DNA of 49,865 nucleotides from Bacteroidota bacterium (GTDB taxonomy: Bacteria > Bacteroidota > Bacteroidia > Chitinophagales > Chitinophagaceae), in the NCBI GenBank assembly GCA_023418315.1, contig JAEZZY010000024.1, positions 1 through 49,865 of the forward strand, in the 5' to 3' direction. Each line of letters opens with the position of its first letter. Positions within the stretch are counted from its first letter, which is position 1. Under the pieces are notes generated by a model. The model was not told where the DNA came from, ran no database searches, and saw only the letters and a program-made list of their open reading frames with translations. Positions 24,112 to 32,950 of the stretch are shown in pieces. A program made the position numbers and the translations under genes.

Positions 24112-27100
24112 ATGAAATTCTCTCATTTACATAATCATACTCAGTTTTCCTTATTAGATGGCGCATCCAATATTGCCAGGCTCTACGAAAAAGCCGCTAA
24201 TGACAATATGCCCGCTATGGCCATCACCGATCATGGTAATATGTTCGGCGTTTTTGAATTTGTATCGGAAGCATGGAAAAATAAAAAACAAGTAGGCACC
24301 AAAGAAGACGGAAAGCCTATAGAAGAACCGATTGTAAAACCCATCATCGGCTGCGAATTTTACCTTGTAGAAAACCGTCACAAACGTCAGTTTTCCAAAG
24401 AAGATAAAGACCGCCGCTACCATCAATTATTATTGGCAAAAAACGAAATCGGCTATAAAAACTTAGTGAAACTATGTTCGCTCGGTTTTATAGAAGGGAT
24501 GTACGGCAAATATCCGCGTATTGATAAAGAACTGATTTTGCAATATCATGAAGGATTGATTGCCACTACTTGTTGCCTCGGCGCTTCCGTTCCGCGCACT
24601 ATTTTGCAGAAGGGGGAAGAAGCCGGTGAAGAAGAATTTACATGGTGGTTGAATGTATTTGGCGATGATTTTTATGTAGAGTTTCAACGGCATGATATTC
24701 CCGAACAAATAAAAGTAAACGAGGTGCTGGTGAAGCTGGCAAGGAAATATGAAGTACCCATCATCGCATCCAACGACAGCCACTATGTAGATCAGGAAGA
24801 TGCCAATGCGCATGATATTTTGCTTTGCATCAATACCGGCGAAAAACAAAGCACACCAAGCCTGAAAGAATTTGCCGATGATGATGACCGCCGCCCTAAG
24901 GACACACGTTTTGCTTTCTACAACGATCAGTTTTTCTTTAAGAATACAGAGCAGATGACGCAGTTGTTTCACGACCTGCCGGAAGCGATAGAGAATACAC
25001 AGTTGATTGTGGACAAAGTGAAACCGATGAAGTTAGAGCGGGAAATTCTCCTGCCGCATTTCAAAGTGCCGCCGGAGTTTAACGATGATCAGGATGCTTA
25101 TCTGGAACATCTTACCTGGAAAGGTGCGCACGAACGGTACAAAGAAGGACTAACGCCTGAGGTAGAAGAACGCCTCCGTTTTGAACTTTTCACCATCAAG
25201 ACTATGGGATTTGCCGGTTATTTTTTGATTGTGGCGGATTTCATCAACCATGGTAAGGATATAGGTGTGTTTGTAGGCCCCGGTAGGGGTTCAGCAGCAG
25301 GTTCCGTAGTGGCGTATTGTACCGGCATCACCAATATTGACCCTATAAAATACAATTTGCTTTTTGAGCGTTTTCTCAATCCCGAACGAAAAAGCATGCC
25401 GGATATAGATACCGATTTTGATGATGCGGGCAGGCAAAAAGTGATTGACTACGTGGTGCAGAAATACGGGAAAAACCAAGTGGCGCACATTATTACCTAT
25501 GGAACGATGGCGGCTAAAATGTCCATCAAAGATGTGTCGCGGGTGTTGGATCTCCCTTTGCCGGAGGCGAATGCGCTGGCAAAACTCGTTCCCGATAAGC
25601 CGGGTATTTCTCTGAAAAGAGTATTGCACGCGCCTATAAACGGCGAAAAAAGTTTGTCGGAAAAAGAAGGTCTGGGCGGTGATGACCTGAACAATATCGG
25701 GCTGATCCGAGAATTATACAACGATGAAAACCAATTGCAGTCGAAAGTGCTGCACGAAGCCGAAAAGCTGGAAGGATCGGTGCGCAATACCGGCATCCAT
25801 GCCGCAGGTATTATCATCGCTCCCCAAGACTTGTCGGAATTGATACCGGTGAGTACAAGTAAAGATGTGGACTTGCTCATTACGCAGTTTGAAGGAAATA
25901 TCATTGAGAATGCGGGTGTCATCAAAATGGACTTTCTGGGATTAAAAACCCTTACCATTCTTAAAGATGCGCTTGCGCTTATCAAAAGAAATTATAACAA
26001 AGACATAGACCTGAATACGATTCCGCTGGATGATACGGCTACCTATGAATTGTATCAGCGGGGCGAAACCAACGCTACCTTTCAATTTGAAAGCGCCGGA
26101 ATGCAGAAATACCTGCGTGAGCTGAAGCCGGATAAATTTGACGATCTCATAGCCATGAACGCCTTGTACCGCCCCGGGCCGCTGGAGTACATCCCCAACT
26201 TCATCAAGCGGAAACACGGGCAGGAAGAAATCAGCTATGACCTTCCCGAAATGCAGGAATACTTGGAAGAAACTTATGGGATTACAGTGTATCAGGAACA
26301 GGTGATGTTGCTTTCCCAAAAACTGGCCGGCTTTAGCAAAGGCGATGCCGATGTGCTGCGCAAAGCGATGGGTAAAAAACAGAAAGCGGTACTGGATAAA
26401 ATGAAAAATCAGTTTGTAAAAGGAGCTATGGAAAAAGGGCATCCCGAAAACAAACTGGATAAAATATGGACGGATTGGGAAGCCTTTGCACAATATGCCT
26501 TCAACAAATCGCACTCTACCTGCTATGCCTATGTGGCGTACCAAACGGCTTATCTGAAAGCACATTATCCGGCAGAGTATATGGCGGCGGTGCTGAACAA
26601 CCAAGGCAATATTGACAAGGTAAAATTCTATATGGAAGAATGTCAGCGCATGGGTTTGCAGGTGCTGGGTCCGGATGTGAATGAGAGCTTGAAAGGATTT
26701 TCCGTAACGAAAGAAAGTGTGGTGCGCTTTGGGCTGAATGCCATAAAAGGAGTAGGGGAGGCTGCTGTGGAAGATATTATTGCCGAGCGCGAAAGCAACG
26801 GACATTATCTTACCGTTTTTGATTTTATAAAAAGAATCAACCAACGCACCGTAAACAAACGAACCCTCGAAAATCTTGTGCTGGCAGGCGCTTTGGATGG
26901 CTTTAAAGAAATGCACCGCGCACAATATTTCTTTGCGCCGCCTACGGAACCCCTTACCGGCATAGAACGGCTTGTGCGCTTCGGAAATCAGTTTCAGGCG
27001 AGCAACTCCATGGCGGCAAATACGCTTTTTGGAGAAGCGGAAATGCCCGATGTGAAACCGCCGCAAATGCCCGATTGCGAACCCTGGGGACTGGCGGAGC

Positions 27101-27735
27101 TATTGGATAAAGAACAGGAAGTGGTAGGCATTTACCTGAGTGCCCATCCTTTGGATGGCTTTAAATTCGAGATGGATAATTATCATTTCGTCCCTATTGC
27201 CGATATAGAAAAGTTGAAAGATAAACTCATCCGCATAGCCGGTTTTGTAACCGATGCCGCACACCTCACCACCAAAAAGGGCAGTCGCTTCGGAAAATTT
27301 ATTCTGAACGACTACAGCGGAAATACGGAAATAGTGCTATGGAGCGAGAATTTTGTGAAGTATGGAAACTATGCGCAGAACGGGCAAAAACTGATGATAG
27401 AAGGAGTGTATGCGGAGCATAAATTCCGGTCGGGAACCATGGAGTTTCAGATTAGGGATATGATGTTGCTGGAAGATGTACGGAAAAGACAAACGAAAAG
27501 GCTGAGCCTTAAACTGCCCTTGCAAAAAATAGACGAACCGCTGGTGGCATTTTTTCAAAAGAATTTCAAACAATATCCCGGCAACGCGGATGTGAGCTTG
27601 TATATTTTTGACGAAGAAGATGCAGAATGTGTAACCAAGCTGAAAACAGTTTCTCAAAAAATAGAGATGAATGAAGAGTTGATCCGATTTCTTGCAGAGC
27701 ATAGCTTTTTGGAATGCCGATTGGAAATTGTATGA
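24112..27735 (+). CDS. dnaE: DNA polymerase III alpha subunit
   Basis: A 1207-residue replicative polymerase. An N-terminal PHP domain (FSHLHNHTQFSLLDGA, residues 3-18, and DHGNMFGVFEF) is followed by the palm with VGPGRGSAAGSVVAYC and the catalytic PDIDTDFDD. Further motifs are HAAGIIIAP, YQEQVMLL, 'FNKSHSTCYAYVAYQTAYLK' and a C-terminal OB-fold (LIRIAGFVTDAAHLTTKKG). All marks of the DnaE1 type are complete. The ATG at 24112 is chosen over GTG 24106 because an AAGGTGG at 24095-24101 is at the proper distance from it. It acts at the replication fork. Confidence 0.97.
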   Translation: MKFSHLHNHTQFSLLDGASNIARLYEKAANDNMPAMAITDHGNMFGVFEFVSEAWKNKKQVGTKEDGKPIEEPIVKPIIGCEFYLVENRHKRQFSKEDKDRRYHQLLLAKNEIGYKNLVKLCSLGFIEGMYGKYPRIDKELILQYHEGLIATTCCLGASVPRTILQKGEEAGEEEFTWWLNVFGDDFYVEFQRHDIPEQIKVNEVLVKLARKYEVPIIASNDSHYVDQEDANAHDILLCINTGEKQSTPSLKEFADDDDRRPKDTRFAFYNDQFFFKNTEQMTQLFHDLPEAIENTQLIVDKVKPMKLEREILLPHFKVPPEFNDDQDAYLEHLTWKGAHERYKEGLTPEVEERLRFELFTIKTMGFAGYFLIVADFINHGKDIGVFVGPGRGSAAGSVVAYCTGITNIDPIKYNLLFERFLNPERKSMPDIDTDFDDAGRQKVIDYVVQKYGKNQVAHIITYGTMAAKMSIKDVSRVLDLPLPEANALAKLVPDKPGISLKRVLHAPINGEKSLSEKEGLGGDDLNNIGLIRELYNDENQLQSKVLHEAEKLEGSVRNTGIHAAGIIIAPQDLSELIPVSTSKDVDLLITQFEGNIIENAGVIKMDFLGLKTLTILKDALALIKRNYNKDIDLNTIPLDDTATYELYQRGETNATFQFESAGMQKYLRELKPDKFDDLIAMNALYRPGPLEYIPNFIKRKHGQEEISYDLPEMQEYLEETYGITVYQEQVMLLSQKLAGFSKGDADVLRKAMGKKQKAVLDKMKNQFVKGAMEKGHPENKLDKIWTDWEAFAQYAFNKSHSTCYAYVAYQTAYLKAHYPAEYMAAVLNNQGNIDKVKFYMEECQRMGLQVLGPDVNESLKGFSVTKESVVRFGLNAIKGVGEAAVEDIIAERESNGHYLTVFDFIKRINQRTVNKRTLENLVLAGALDGFKEMHRAQYFFAPPTEPLTGIERLVRFGNQFQASNSMAANTLFGEAEMPDVKPPQMPDCEPWGLAELLDKEQEVVGIYLSAHPLDGFKFEMDNYHFVPIADIEKLKDKLIRIAGFVTDAAHLTTKKGSRFGKFILNDYSGNTEIVLWSENFVKYGNYAQNGQKLMIEGVYAEHKFRSGTMEFQIRDMMLLEDVRKRQTKRLSLKLPLQKIDEPLVAFFQKNFKQYPGNADVSLYIFDEEDAECVTKLKTVSQKIEMNEELIRFLAEHSFLECRLEIV

Positions 27736-27752
27736 TTTGCCCTATAATCCCC

Positions 27753-27760
27753 TATCTTTA
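27753..27760 (+). promoter_or_regulatory. Candidate -7 box ahead of the acyltransferase gene
   Basis: TATCTTTA fits the Bacteroidota -7 consensus TAnnTTTG at seven of eight positions counting the two free ones, and lies 20 bases before the GTG start at 27781. The best TTTG upstream (27736) is closer than the usual 19-base spacing, so only half of the promoter is convincing. Confidence 0.25.
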
Positions 27761-27780
27761 GCCCCATCTAATCCGTTATT

Positions 27781-28668
27781 GTGTCTGCCATTATCTATTA
27801 TATAGCGCTTCCTTTCATCTACCTGATTTCCATTTTGCCTTTTGGCATACTCTATAAAGTATCCAACGGTTTGTATTTTATACTCTACAAAATTCTGGGC
27901 TACCGTAGGGAAGTAGTGCTTACCAACTTGCGCAATTCCTTTCCCCATAAAACCGAAGAAGAAATAAATACCATTGCAAAAAGCTACTATAAATATTTGT
28001 GCGATCTTTTTCTGGAAACGTTTAAAACCCTTACCATAGACAAGAAAACGATGCTGGAGCATTGCTATTTTAATCCGCAGGCAAAGGCACTTTTTGATAA
28101 ACTGGCGGCGGAAAACAAAAGCATTATTCTGGTGATGGGGCATTTAGGAAACTGGGAATGGTCGGGCAATACGGTGAGCCTGCAATTAAAACAACAATTA
28201 TACGTTATCTACCATCCGATCAGCAATAAATATTTTGATTGGCTTATGTATAAAATGCGTACACGGTTTGGCACCAAGCTTATAGCCATGAAGGATACCT
28301 TCCGGGAAATGCTGGAAAACAGAAAGGAACTGAATGCTACGGCATTTATAGCCGACCAGACGCCTGCACCCGAAAATGCTTACTGGACCACCTTTTTAAA
28401 CCAAGATACCCCCGTTTTTAAGGGAGCCGAATTGATAGCCCGAAAAATCAATTATCCAATCGTATATGCTACGGTAAAACGGGTGAAGAGAGGATATTAT
28501 GAAATCTTTGCGGAAGTAATTTGCGAAGAACCCAAGCAAACAAGTGAGGGGGAAATCTCCGAATTGCATACCCGCAAGCTGGAAGAAGACATTATCGCAC
28601 AACCCGAAGTGTGGCTATGGTCGCACCGCCGTTGGAAACATAAGAACCCTCATAAAACCGTAGCGTAA
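27781..28668 (+). CDS. Lipid A biosynthesis acyltransferase (LpxL/HtrB family)
   Basis: A 295-residue inner-membrane acyltransferase. The N-terminal membrane segment is about residues 3-35. The acyl-transfer motif is MGHLGNWEWSG (HxxxxxE-type, near 120). Other family marks are YRREVVLTNLRNSFPHKT, YVIYHPISNKYFD, FIADQTP and the C-terminal WLWSHRRWKHK. These enzymes add secondary acyl chains to lipid A. The GTG start at 27781 is used; no upstream in-frame ATG exists before the preceding gene. The desaturase begins directly after its stop, so the two form an operon for envelope lipid synthesis. Confidence 0.92.
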   Translation: MSAIIYYIALPFIYLISILPFGILYKVSNGLYFILYKILGYRREVVLTNLRNSFPHKTEEEINTIAKSYYKYLCDLFLETFKTLTIDKKTMLEHCYFNPQAKALFDKLAAENKSIILVMGHLGNWEWSGNTVSLQLKQQLYVIYHPISNKYFDWLMYKMRTRFGTKLIAMKDTFREMLENRKELNATAFIADQTPAPENAYWTTFLNQDTPVFKGAELIARKINYPIVYATVKRVKRGYYEIFAEVICEEPKQTSEGEISELHTRKLEEDIIAQPEVWLWSHRRWKHKNPHKTVA

Positions 28669-29652
28669 ATGAGAACCGGAAGAGAATTGATCCTGGCTAC
28701 AAAGCCTTTTGCAAAAGAAGACCGGAATAAAAGCTGGCGGCTGCTGTTATCCACTTTGTTTTTATGGATCGGAGCGCTGGCAGGCACTGTCTTCATGCCA
28801 TATCTCCTTTTGAAACTACTTTTCAGCATCTTAGCCGGATTACTGATGGTGCGGATGTTTATTATCTATCATGATTACCAGCATCACGCCATTTTGCACC
28901 GGTCTGTACCTGCCGATATTATCATGTCCTTGTATGGAATGTATGTATTAGTGCCACCCAGTATTTGGAAGCGTTCGCACGATTATCATCACAATCACAA
29001 TTCAAAACTTTTTAGCGCAAGCATTGGCTCTTATCCTATAGCCACCAAAGAAAAATTCTTGTCCATGACCAAATCCGAGCAAAGATTGTATTTATTTGTC
29101 CGGCATCCGTTTACCATCTTCATGGGTTATTTTACGATGTTCATATACGGGATGTGCATCAGTTCTTTTTTGAGCGCGCCGCGCAAGCATTATGATTCGT
29201 TGATTGCCTTAATTGCACACGGCTTAATCGCATACGGCGCCATTACGATGTTCGGCTGGCAATTTTGGTTGCTCACCATTTTTCTTCCCATATTTATTGC
29301 TTCGGCTATAGGAGCTTATTTGTTTTATGCACAGCATAATTTCCCTACTACCAGCTTTAGTGATAAAGGAGAATGGAAATATGAAGTTGCCGCACTGGAA
29401 TCTTCCAGTTATATGGTGATGCCCCGGTTTATGCGCTATATGACGGGCAATATCGGTTATCATCATATCCATCATCTCAATTCGCGCATACCGTTTTACC
29501 GGTTGCCGGAAACTATGGAAGCCATTGAAGAACTGCAAGCCGCAAAGACGACTTCGCTTCATATTAAAGATATTATAGCCTGCTTCCGGTTGAAAGTATG
29601 GGATCCAGAGCGAAAAAAAATGATTGGTTTTAGGGAGATGAAAGAAGCATAA
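28669..29652 (+). CDS. Fatty acid desaturase
   Basis: A 327-residue membrane di-iron desaturase. Three histidine boxes are present: HDYQHH (about 66), HDYHHNH (about 104) and HHIHHLN near residue 265, with paired membrane segments between them (about 20-60 and 145-220). It inserts double bonds into acyl chains. The exact position specificity cannot be read. The start ATG touches the stop of the acyltransferase gene, with zero spacing. This points to translation coupling and a shared role in membrane or lipid A acyl composition. Confidence 0.9.
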   Translation: MRTGRELILATKPFAKEDRNKSWRLLLSTLFLWIGALAGTVFMPYLLLKLLFSILAGLLMVRMFIIYHDYQHHAILHRSVPADIIMSLYGMYVLVPPSIWKRSHDYHHNHNSKLFSASIGSYPIATKEKFLSMTKSEQRLYLFVRHPFTIFMGYFTMFIYGMCISSFLSAPRKHYDSLIALIAHGLIAYGAITMFGWQFWLLTIFLPIFIASAIGAYLFYAQHNFPTTSFSDKGEWKYEVAALESSSYMVMPRFMRYMTGNIGYHHIHHLNSRIPFYRLPETMEAIEELQAAKTTSLHIKDIIACFRLKVWDPERKKMIGFREMKEA

Positions 29653-29736
29653 GTGCGCAGGAGTTAGTACCATAGCGGTTGTCGCAGCACATATCCCCAT
29701 TATGTGGAAACCTTATGAAGGTATTTTGCCCGTCTA

Positions 29737-29769
29737 TTTGGTAGGGAACGAATATTGAGCCTACCTTTA
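29737..29769 (+). promoter_or_regulatory. Candidate promoter of the thioredoxin gene
   Basis: TTTG (29737-29740) and TACCTTTA (29762-29769) are separated by 21 bases. This is near the Bacteroidota -33/-7 arrangement (TTTG, about 19 bases, TAnnTTTG). The -7 box lies 35 bases before the ATG, and no other gene precedes it closely. Confidence 0.45.
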
Positions 29770-29804
29770 CATTCATTTTTAAACCAAAACAAAATAGTAA
29801 TAAA

Positions 29805-30122
29805 ATGGCGGCAGTATTAACCGATAGTAATTTTGAAACTGAAGTATTGAAAGCGGATAAACTTTCAGTAATAGATTTCTGGGCGCCGTGGTGCGGACCT
29901 TGTCTGGCGCTCGGCCCTACCATTGATGCGCTTTCCAAAGAATACGAAGGGAAAATAATCGTAGGAAAAGTAAATGTGGACGAGAACCCTCAGTTGTCTA
30001 TCAACTACGGTATTACCAGCATTCCTGCGGTATTATTTATTAAAAACGGACAAGTGGTGGATAAGCAAGTAGGCGCTGCTCCTAAAGGCGTTTTTGATAA
30101 AAAAATTCAGCAGCATTTATAG
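29805..30122 (+). CDS. trxA: Thioredoxin
   Basis: A 105-residue cytosolic thioredoxin with the active site WAPWCGPC (redox Cys30 and Cys33), the cis-Pro segment ITSIPAVLFIKNG, and VGKVNVDENPQLSINYGI. It has the standard length for the family and no signal peptide. It reduces disulfides in cytosolic proteins with electrons from thioredoxin reductase, which is not in the window. It is monocistronic, with a candidate promoter upstream and a hairpin terminator downstream. Confidence 0.97.
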   Translation: MAAVLTDSNFETEVLKADKLSVIDFWAPWCGPCLALGPTIDALSKEYEGKIIVGKVNVDENPQLSINYGITSIPAVLFIKNGQVVDKQVGAAPKGVFDKKIQQHL

Positions 30123-30156
30123 GATGCCGCTTTCAAGTTAGATAGTGATTAGTACT

Positions 30157-30187
30157 AAAGGGTCGTGGCTTTGTCGCGACCCTTTTC
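30157..30187. terminator. Intrinsic terminator after thioredoxin
   Basis: AAAGGGTCGTG (30157-30167) pairs with CGCGACCCTTT (30175-30185) as an 11-pair stem with one G-T wobble and a 7-base loop, followed by a T-rich end. It lies between trxA and the converging large surface-protein gene and can serve both directions. Confidence 0.8.
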
Positions 30188-30208
30188 GCATGATACCGCT
30201 TTATATCC

Positions 30209-32134
30209 TCATCGCAGCAGCGTTGCATCTCCTTTCTGGATTTCTTCTTCTCCAAACCGATTGATAATGCTCAGTACCCAGAAATATACGCCCGTATCCG
30301 CCGGTGTGCCTTTCCATACACCATTCCATCCTTCTTTGAATTTTGTAGTGTAATAGACCTGCTCTCCCCATCGGTTATATACCCGGAAGTAATTGATTTG
30401 CGCATAGCCTACCCCTATAGGGCGCAACAAATCGTTCAGCCCGTCGCCATTAGGAGTAAAGGCGCTCGGCACATAAATGCTTGCTTTTTCTACCACACGT
30501 ATGCGGATGCTGTCATCTCCTTCGCACTGCTGTATAGGGCTGGTAACATGTACATTATAGGCATAATATCCTACATCGGGATAGAGCGCGGTAGGGTTAC
30601 CTATCGTGGTGCTGTTCAGGAAATAACCCGGTGTCCAGGTATAATCGCCGCCGCCACGTGCATTAAACTGAATGCTTGCATTTTTTACGATAATGGTGTC
30701 ATTGCCTGCGAAAGGAACAAATTTTTCCACTTCTATTTTCTTTCGTACTGTATCCGTACATCCTTTGCTGTTGCGGGAAATAAGCTCTACATAATAATTG
30801 CCTCCGATGAGGAAGGTATGCGGAGGCTCACGCTCGGTAGCGTAAAACCCGTCGCCAAAATTCCAGTCCCAGCGAATGGGCCCGTACATGCTGCCTATCG
30901 AGGAATCCTTAAACTGAACAGGAACGCCGGGACAAAGTTTTCCGTTAAAATTATAATAACCGGTAAACCGCGGATAAATCTTTACGAACCGTTCTATACT
31001 GTCGGGGCAGGTGCTGCCTTTATTCACTACCAGTTTCACGATATAAGTGCCGGTATCGGGATAGGTAAAAACAGGGTCGAACGCTACGGAAGTATCATCT
31101 TGCATGGAAGGAACACCGAAATCCCAGAAATAATTAAAGCCGCCGGTGCTATGGTTATCAAATTTTACCGTGAAATTTTTACACTCTACAATGTATGTGT
31201 TCGGCTCATCGGAGTATTGCGGAATATCGGCAACCACCGCTTTAGAACAATTCGTTACCACAAACTGAAATTCTCTTTTCACCGTGTTGATGATAACGCC
31301 GTTCCTCCATTCATGGCAGCATACCGATACCACAAAGCGTCCCTCAATATTGGGCGTACCGCTCATGATGCCTGTTACAGGATCTATCTGCACCGGTGGA
31401 TTTCCCCTCATAGGGTCTAACGACGAATAAGGCGGGGTATAGCTTACCAACCCAAAAGGCGGGGCAGAAGGGTGCATAGGCTTCACATCATCTATACTGC
31501 CGCCTATATTGGTTTCACAAAACTCATAGCTCAGCGAATCGCCATCTATATCCGTAGCCGAATGGTCGTAGATAAGCGGGTTGTTTTCGCAAATGATTTG
31601 CGGCGGAAAATTTTTGAACACGGCGCTGTTGTTGCAAACCGTAAGGTTGCCGGGAGGAATGGTACAGAAATAAGTAGCGCCCGTTTCACCCGAGTTCCGG
31701 ATATTGGTTATCTCCTCATTTCTGCAACAACGCTGATAGACCACATAATAGCCCGATGTATTGTGCGGAAGCAGGAAGGTTTTTGTAAACGTCGTTTTTT
31801 GCAAACAGGTATTCGGGGGATTGTTGATACAGTCATTACTGAAGTTAGCAGGAACATTGATAGCCATGCCCGTCTTGGTTACAGAATCCAACAGATATAT
31901 TCTTCCATTTCCTTCGTATATGGCAAAAATGGCGGGATTGTCTTGCGATATTGCTTGCGGGTTTCCGTTGATACAATCATGATAAAGATCAAGCGTGATT
32001 TCATAGCGACTGGCATTTCCCGCTGTGCCGAGGCATTTATAGCTCATATCCGCACCTACAATATGCGAGGCATTTGTTTTACCTATAAAAACAAATAGAA
32101 ATAAAAGACAAATTCCGGTTAGCTTCAGTCTCAT
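30209..32134 (-). CDS. Secreted PKD-domain protein with gliding-motility C-terminal module
   Basis: A 641-residue surface protein with a signal peptide (cut near residue 22). An N-terminal domain contains HIVGADMSYKCLG and many paired cysteines. PKD-like repeats follow at about 330-480 (NYFWDFGVPS, GTYIVKLVVN; WDWNFGDGFYATE, GGNYYVELIS). The C-terminal ~90 residues, VPSAFTPNGDGLNDLLRPIG then 'FRVYNRWGEQVYY', form the gliding-motility-associated (CHU_C-type) sorting module. It is therefore a T9SS cargo. The GTP/hydrolase cluster partner upstream overlaps it by one base (TAATG), which indicates coupled translation. Adhesion is a likely but unproven role. Confidence 0.87.
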   Translation of the reverse strand: MRLKLTGICLLFLFVFIGKTNASHIVGADMSYKCLGTAGNASRYEITLDLYHDCINGNPQAISQDNPAIFAIYEGNGRIYLLDSVTKTGMAINVPANFSNDCINNPPNTCLQKTTFTKTFLLPHNTSGYYVVYQRCCRNEEITNIRNSGETGATYFCTIPPGNLTVCNNSAVFKNFPPQIICENNPLIYDHSATDIDGDSLSYEFCETNIGGSIDDVKPMHPSAPPFGLVSYTPPYSSLDPMRGNPPVQIDPVTGIMSGTPNIEGRFVVSVCCHEWRNGVIINTVKREFQFVVTNCSKAVVADIPQYSDEPNTYIVECKNFTVKFDNHSTGGFNYFWDFGVPSMQDDTSVAFDPVFTYPDTGTYIVKLVVNKGSTCPDSIERFVKIYPRFTGYYNFNGKLCPGVPVQFKDSSIGSMYGPIRWDWNFGDGFYATEREPPHTFLIGGNYYVELISRNSKGCTDTVRKKIEVEKFVPFAGNDTIIVKNASIQFNARGGGDYTWTPGYFLNSTTIGNPTALYPDVGYYAYNVHVTSPIQQCEGDDSIRIRVVEKASIYVPSAFTPNGDGLNDLLRPIGVGYAQINYFRVYNRWGEQVYYTTKFKEGWNGVWKGTPADTGVYFWVLSIINRFGEEEIQKGDATLLR

Positions 32135-32949
32135 TATTGGCTATAACAGTATGCGGTAAAATTAATTAAATCATAGGCTAAACGCTCAGGCTGCTCTATC
32201 ATACTCATGTGCAGGCTGTTTTCGTATCGGGAAAGAAAACTGACATCTGCCAGGGTTGCTTGCTCCAGCAGCACATTCATAGGCGCTAAGGTTTCTTCTT
32301 TTCCGATAATCATCTGCACCGGATAGTTTGCGGCTTTCAAGATAGCCGTTCTTTCCTTGCGGTTCATCATGGCAGTGTAAAAACCGATTATACTTTCATC
32401 TGCCAGTTTTGTGCCTCTGCGGATTTGTTCTTGTATCACCTCTTCATGCTGCTCCCGAAACTGCCTCGCAAAAAGCGCAGGGGTCATTTCTTTGATGAAA
32501 AGCTCCTTGCCGCCGTTTCTGATAATGTCTATGGATTTTTGCCGTTTCTTTTTCTTTTCCGCATCATCGGCTGTAGCGGTAGAGTGTATCAGCGATAAGC
32601 CTTTCATCATAGACGGATATTTTTCTGCAAAAGCAAGGGACGTATATCCGCCCATCGAATGCCCTGCTACTACCATACCGGTGATTCCTTCTGCATCGGC
32701 AATGGCTTTTACGGCTTCGGAAAGCAGCTCCATCGAAATCGTTGGGCTGTCGGGCAGGCTGCTTTCGCCACTTCCGGGAATATCTGGCAGCAATAGGGTG
32801 AATCGTTCGGATAATGCCGGAGCGATGCGTTGCCATAATCCGTGGTTTTCGGGAAATCCGTGCAGCAGCATCAAGGGTGCGCCGTTTCCTGTCTTTTTAT
32901 AGGCAATCCGGGGAAACCCTGTTGCAGAAATAATGTTTAGCTGATCCAT
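32134..32949 (-). CDS. Alpha/beta hydrolase
   Basis: A 271-residue alpha/beta hydrolase. The oxyanion-region motif is LLHGFPENHGLW (about 28-39), and the nucleophile elbow GHSMGG has Ser98. The acid/base part of the triad is probably in the C-terminal IIGKEETLAPM and 'YENSLHMSMIEQPERL' segments. It fits the soluble-epoxide-hydrolase/haloalkane-dehalogenase-like clade in general shape, but the substrate is unknown. The ATG at 32949 is preferred to one at 32988, which lies inside the upstream gene. Stop-start overlaps at both ends (1 base apart upstream, 1-base overlap downstream) tie it to a three-gene unit. Confidence 0.85.
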   Translation of the reverse strand: MDQLNIISATGFPRIAYKKTGNGAPLMLLHGFPENHGLWQRIAPALSERFTLLLPDIPGSGESSLPDSPTISMELLSEAVKAIADAEGITGMVVAGHSMGGYTSLAFAEKYPSMMKGLSLIHSTATADDAEKKKKRQKSIDIIRNGGKELFIKEMTPALFARQFREQHEEVIQEQIRRGTKLADESIIGFYTAMMNRKERTAILKAANYPVQMIIGKEETLAPMNVLLEQATLADVSFLSRYENSLHMSMIEQPERLAYDLINFTAYCYSQ

Positions 32950-32950
32950 T

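Noticed and set aside
25942..27066. Minus-strand 374-codon frame inside dnaE
   Set aside because: The plus-strand frame is a complete DNA polymerase with all motifs. The opposite frame is a shadow of its codon bias, rich in His, Phe and Ile.
30398..31420. Plus-strand 340-codon frame opposite the PKD/gliding protein
   Set aside because: The minus strand has a signal peptide, PKD motifs and the C-terminal sorting module. The opposite frame has none.
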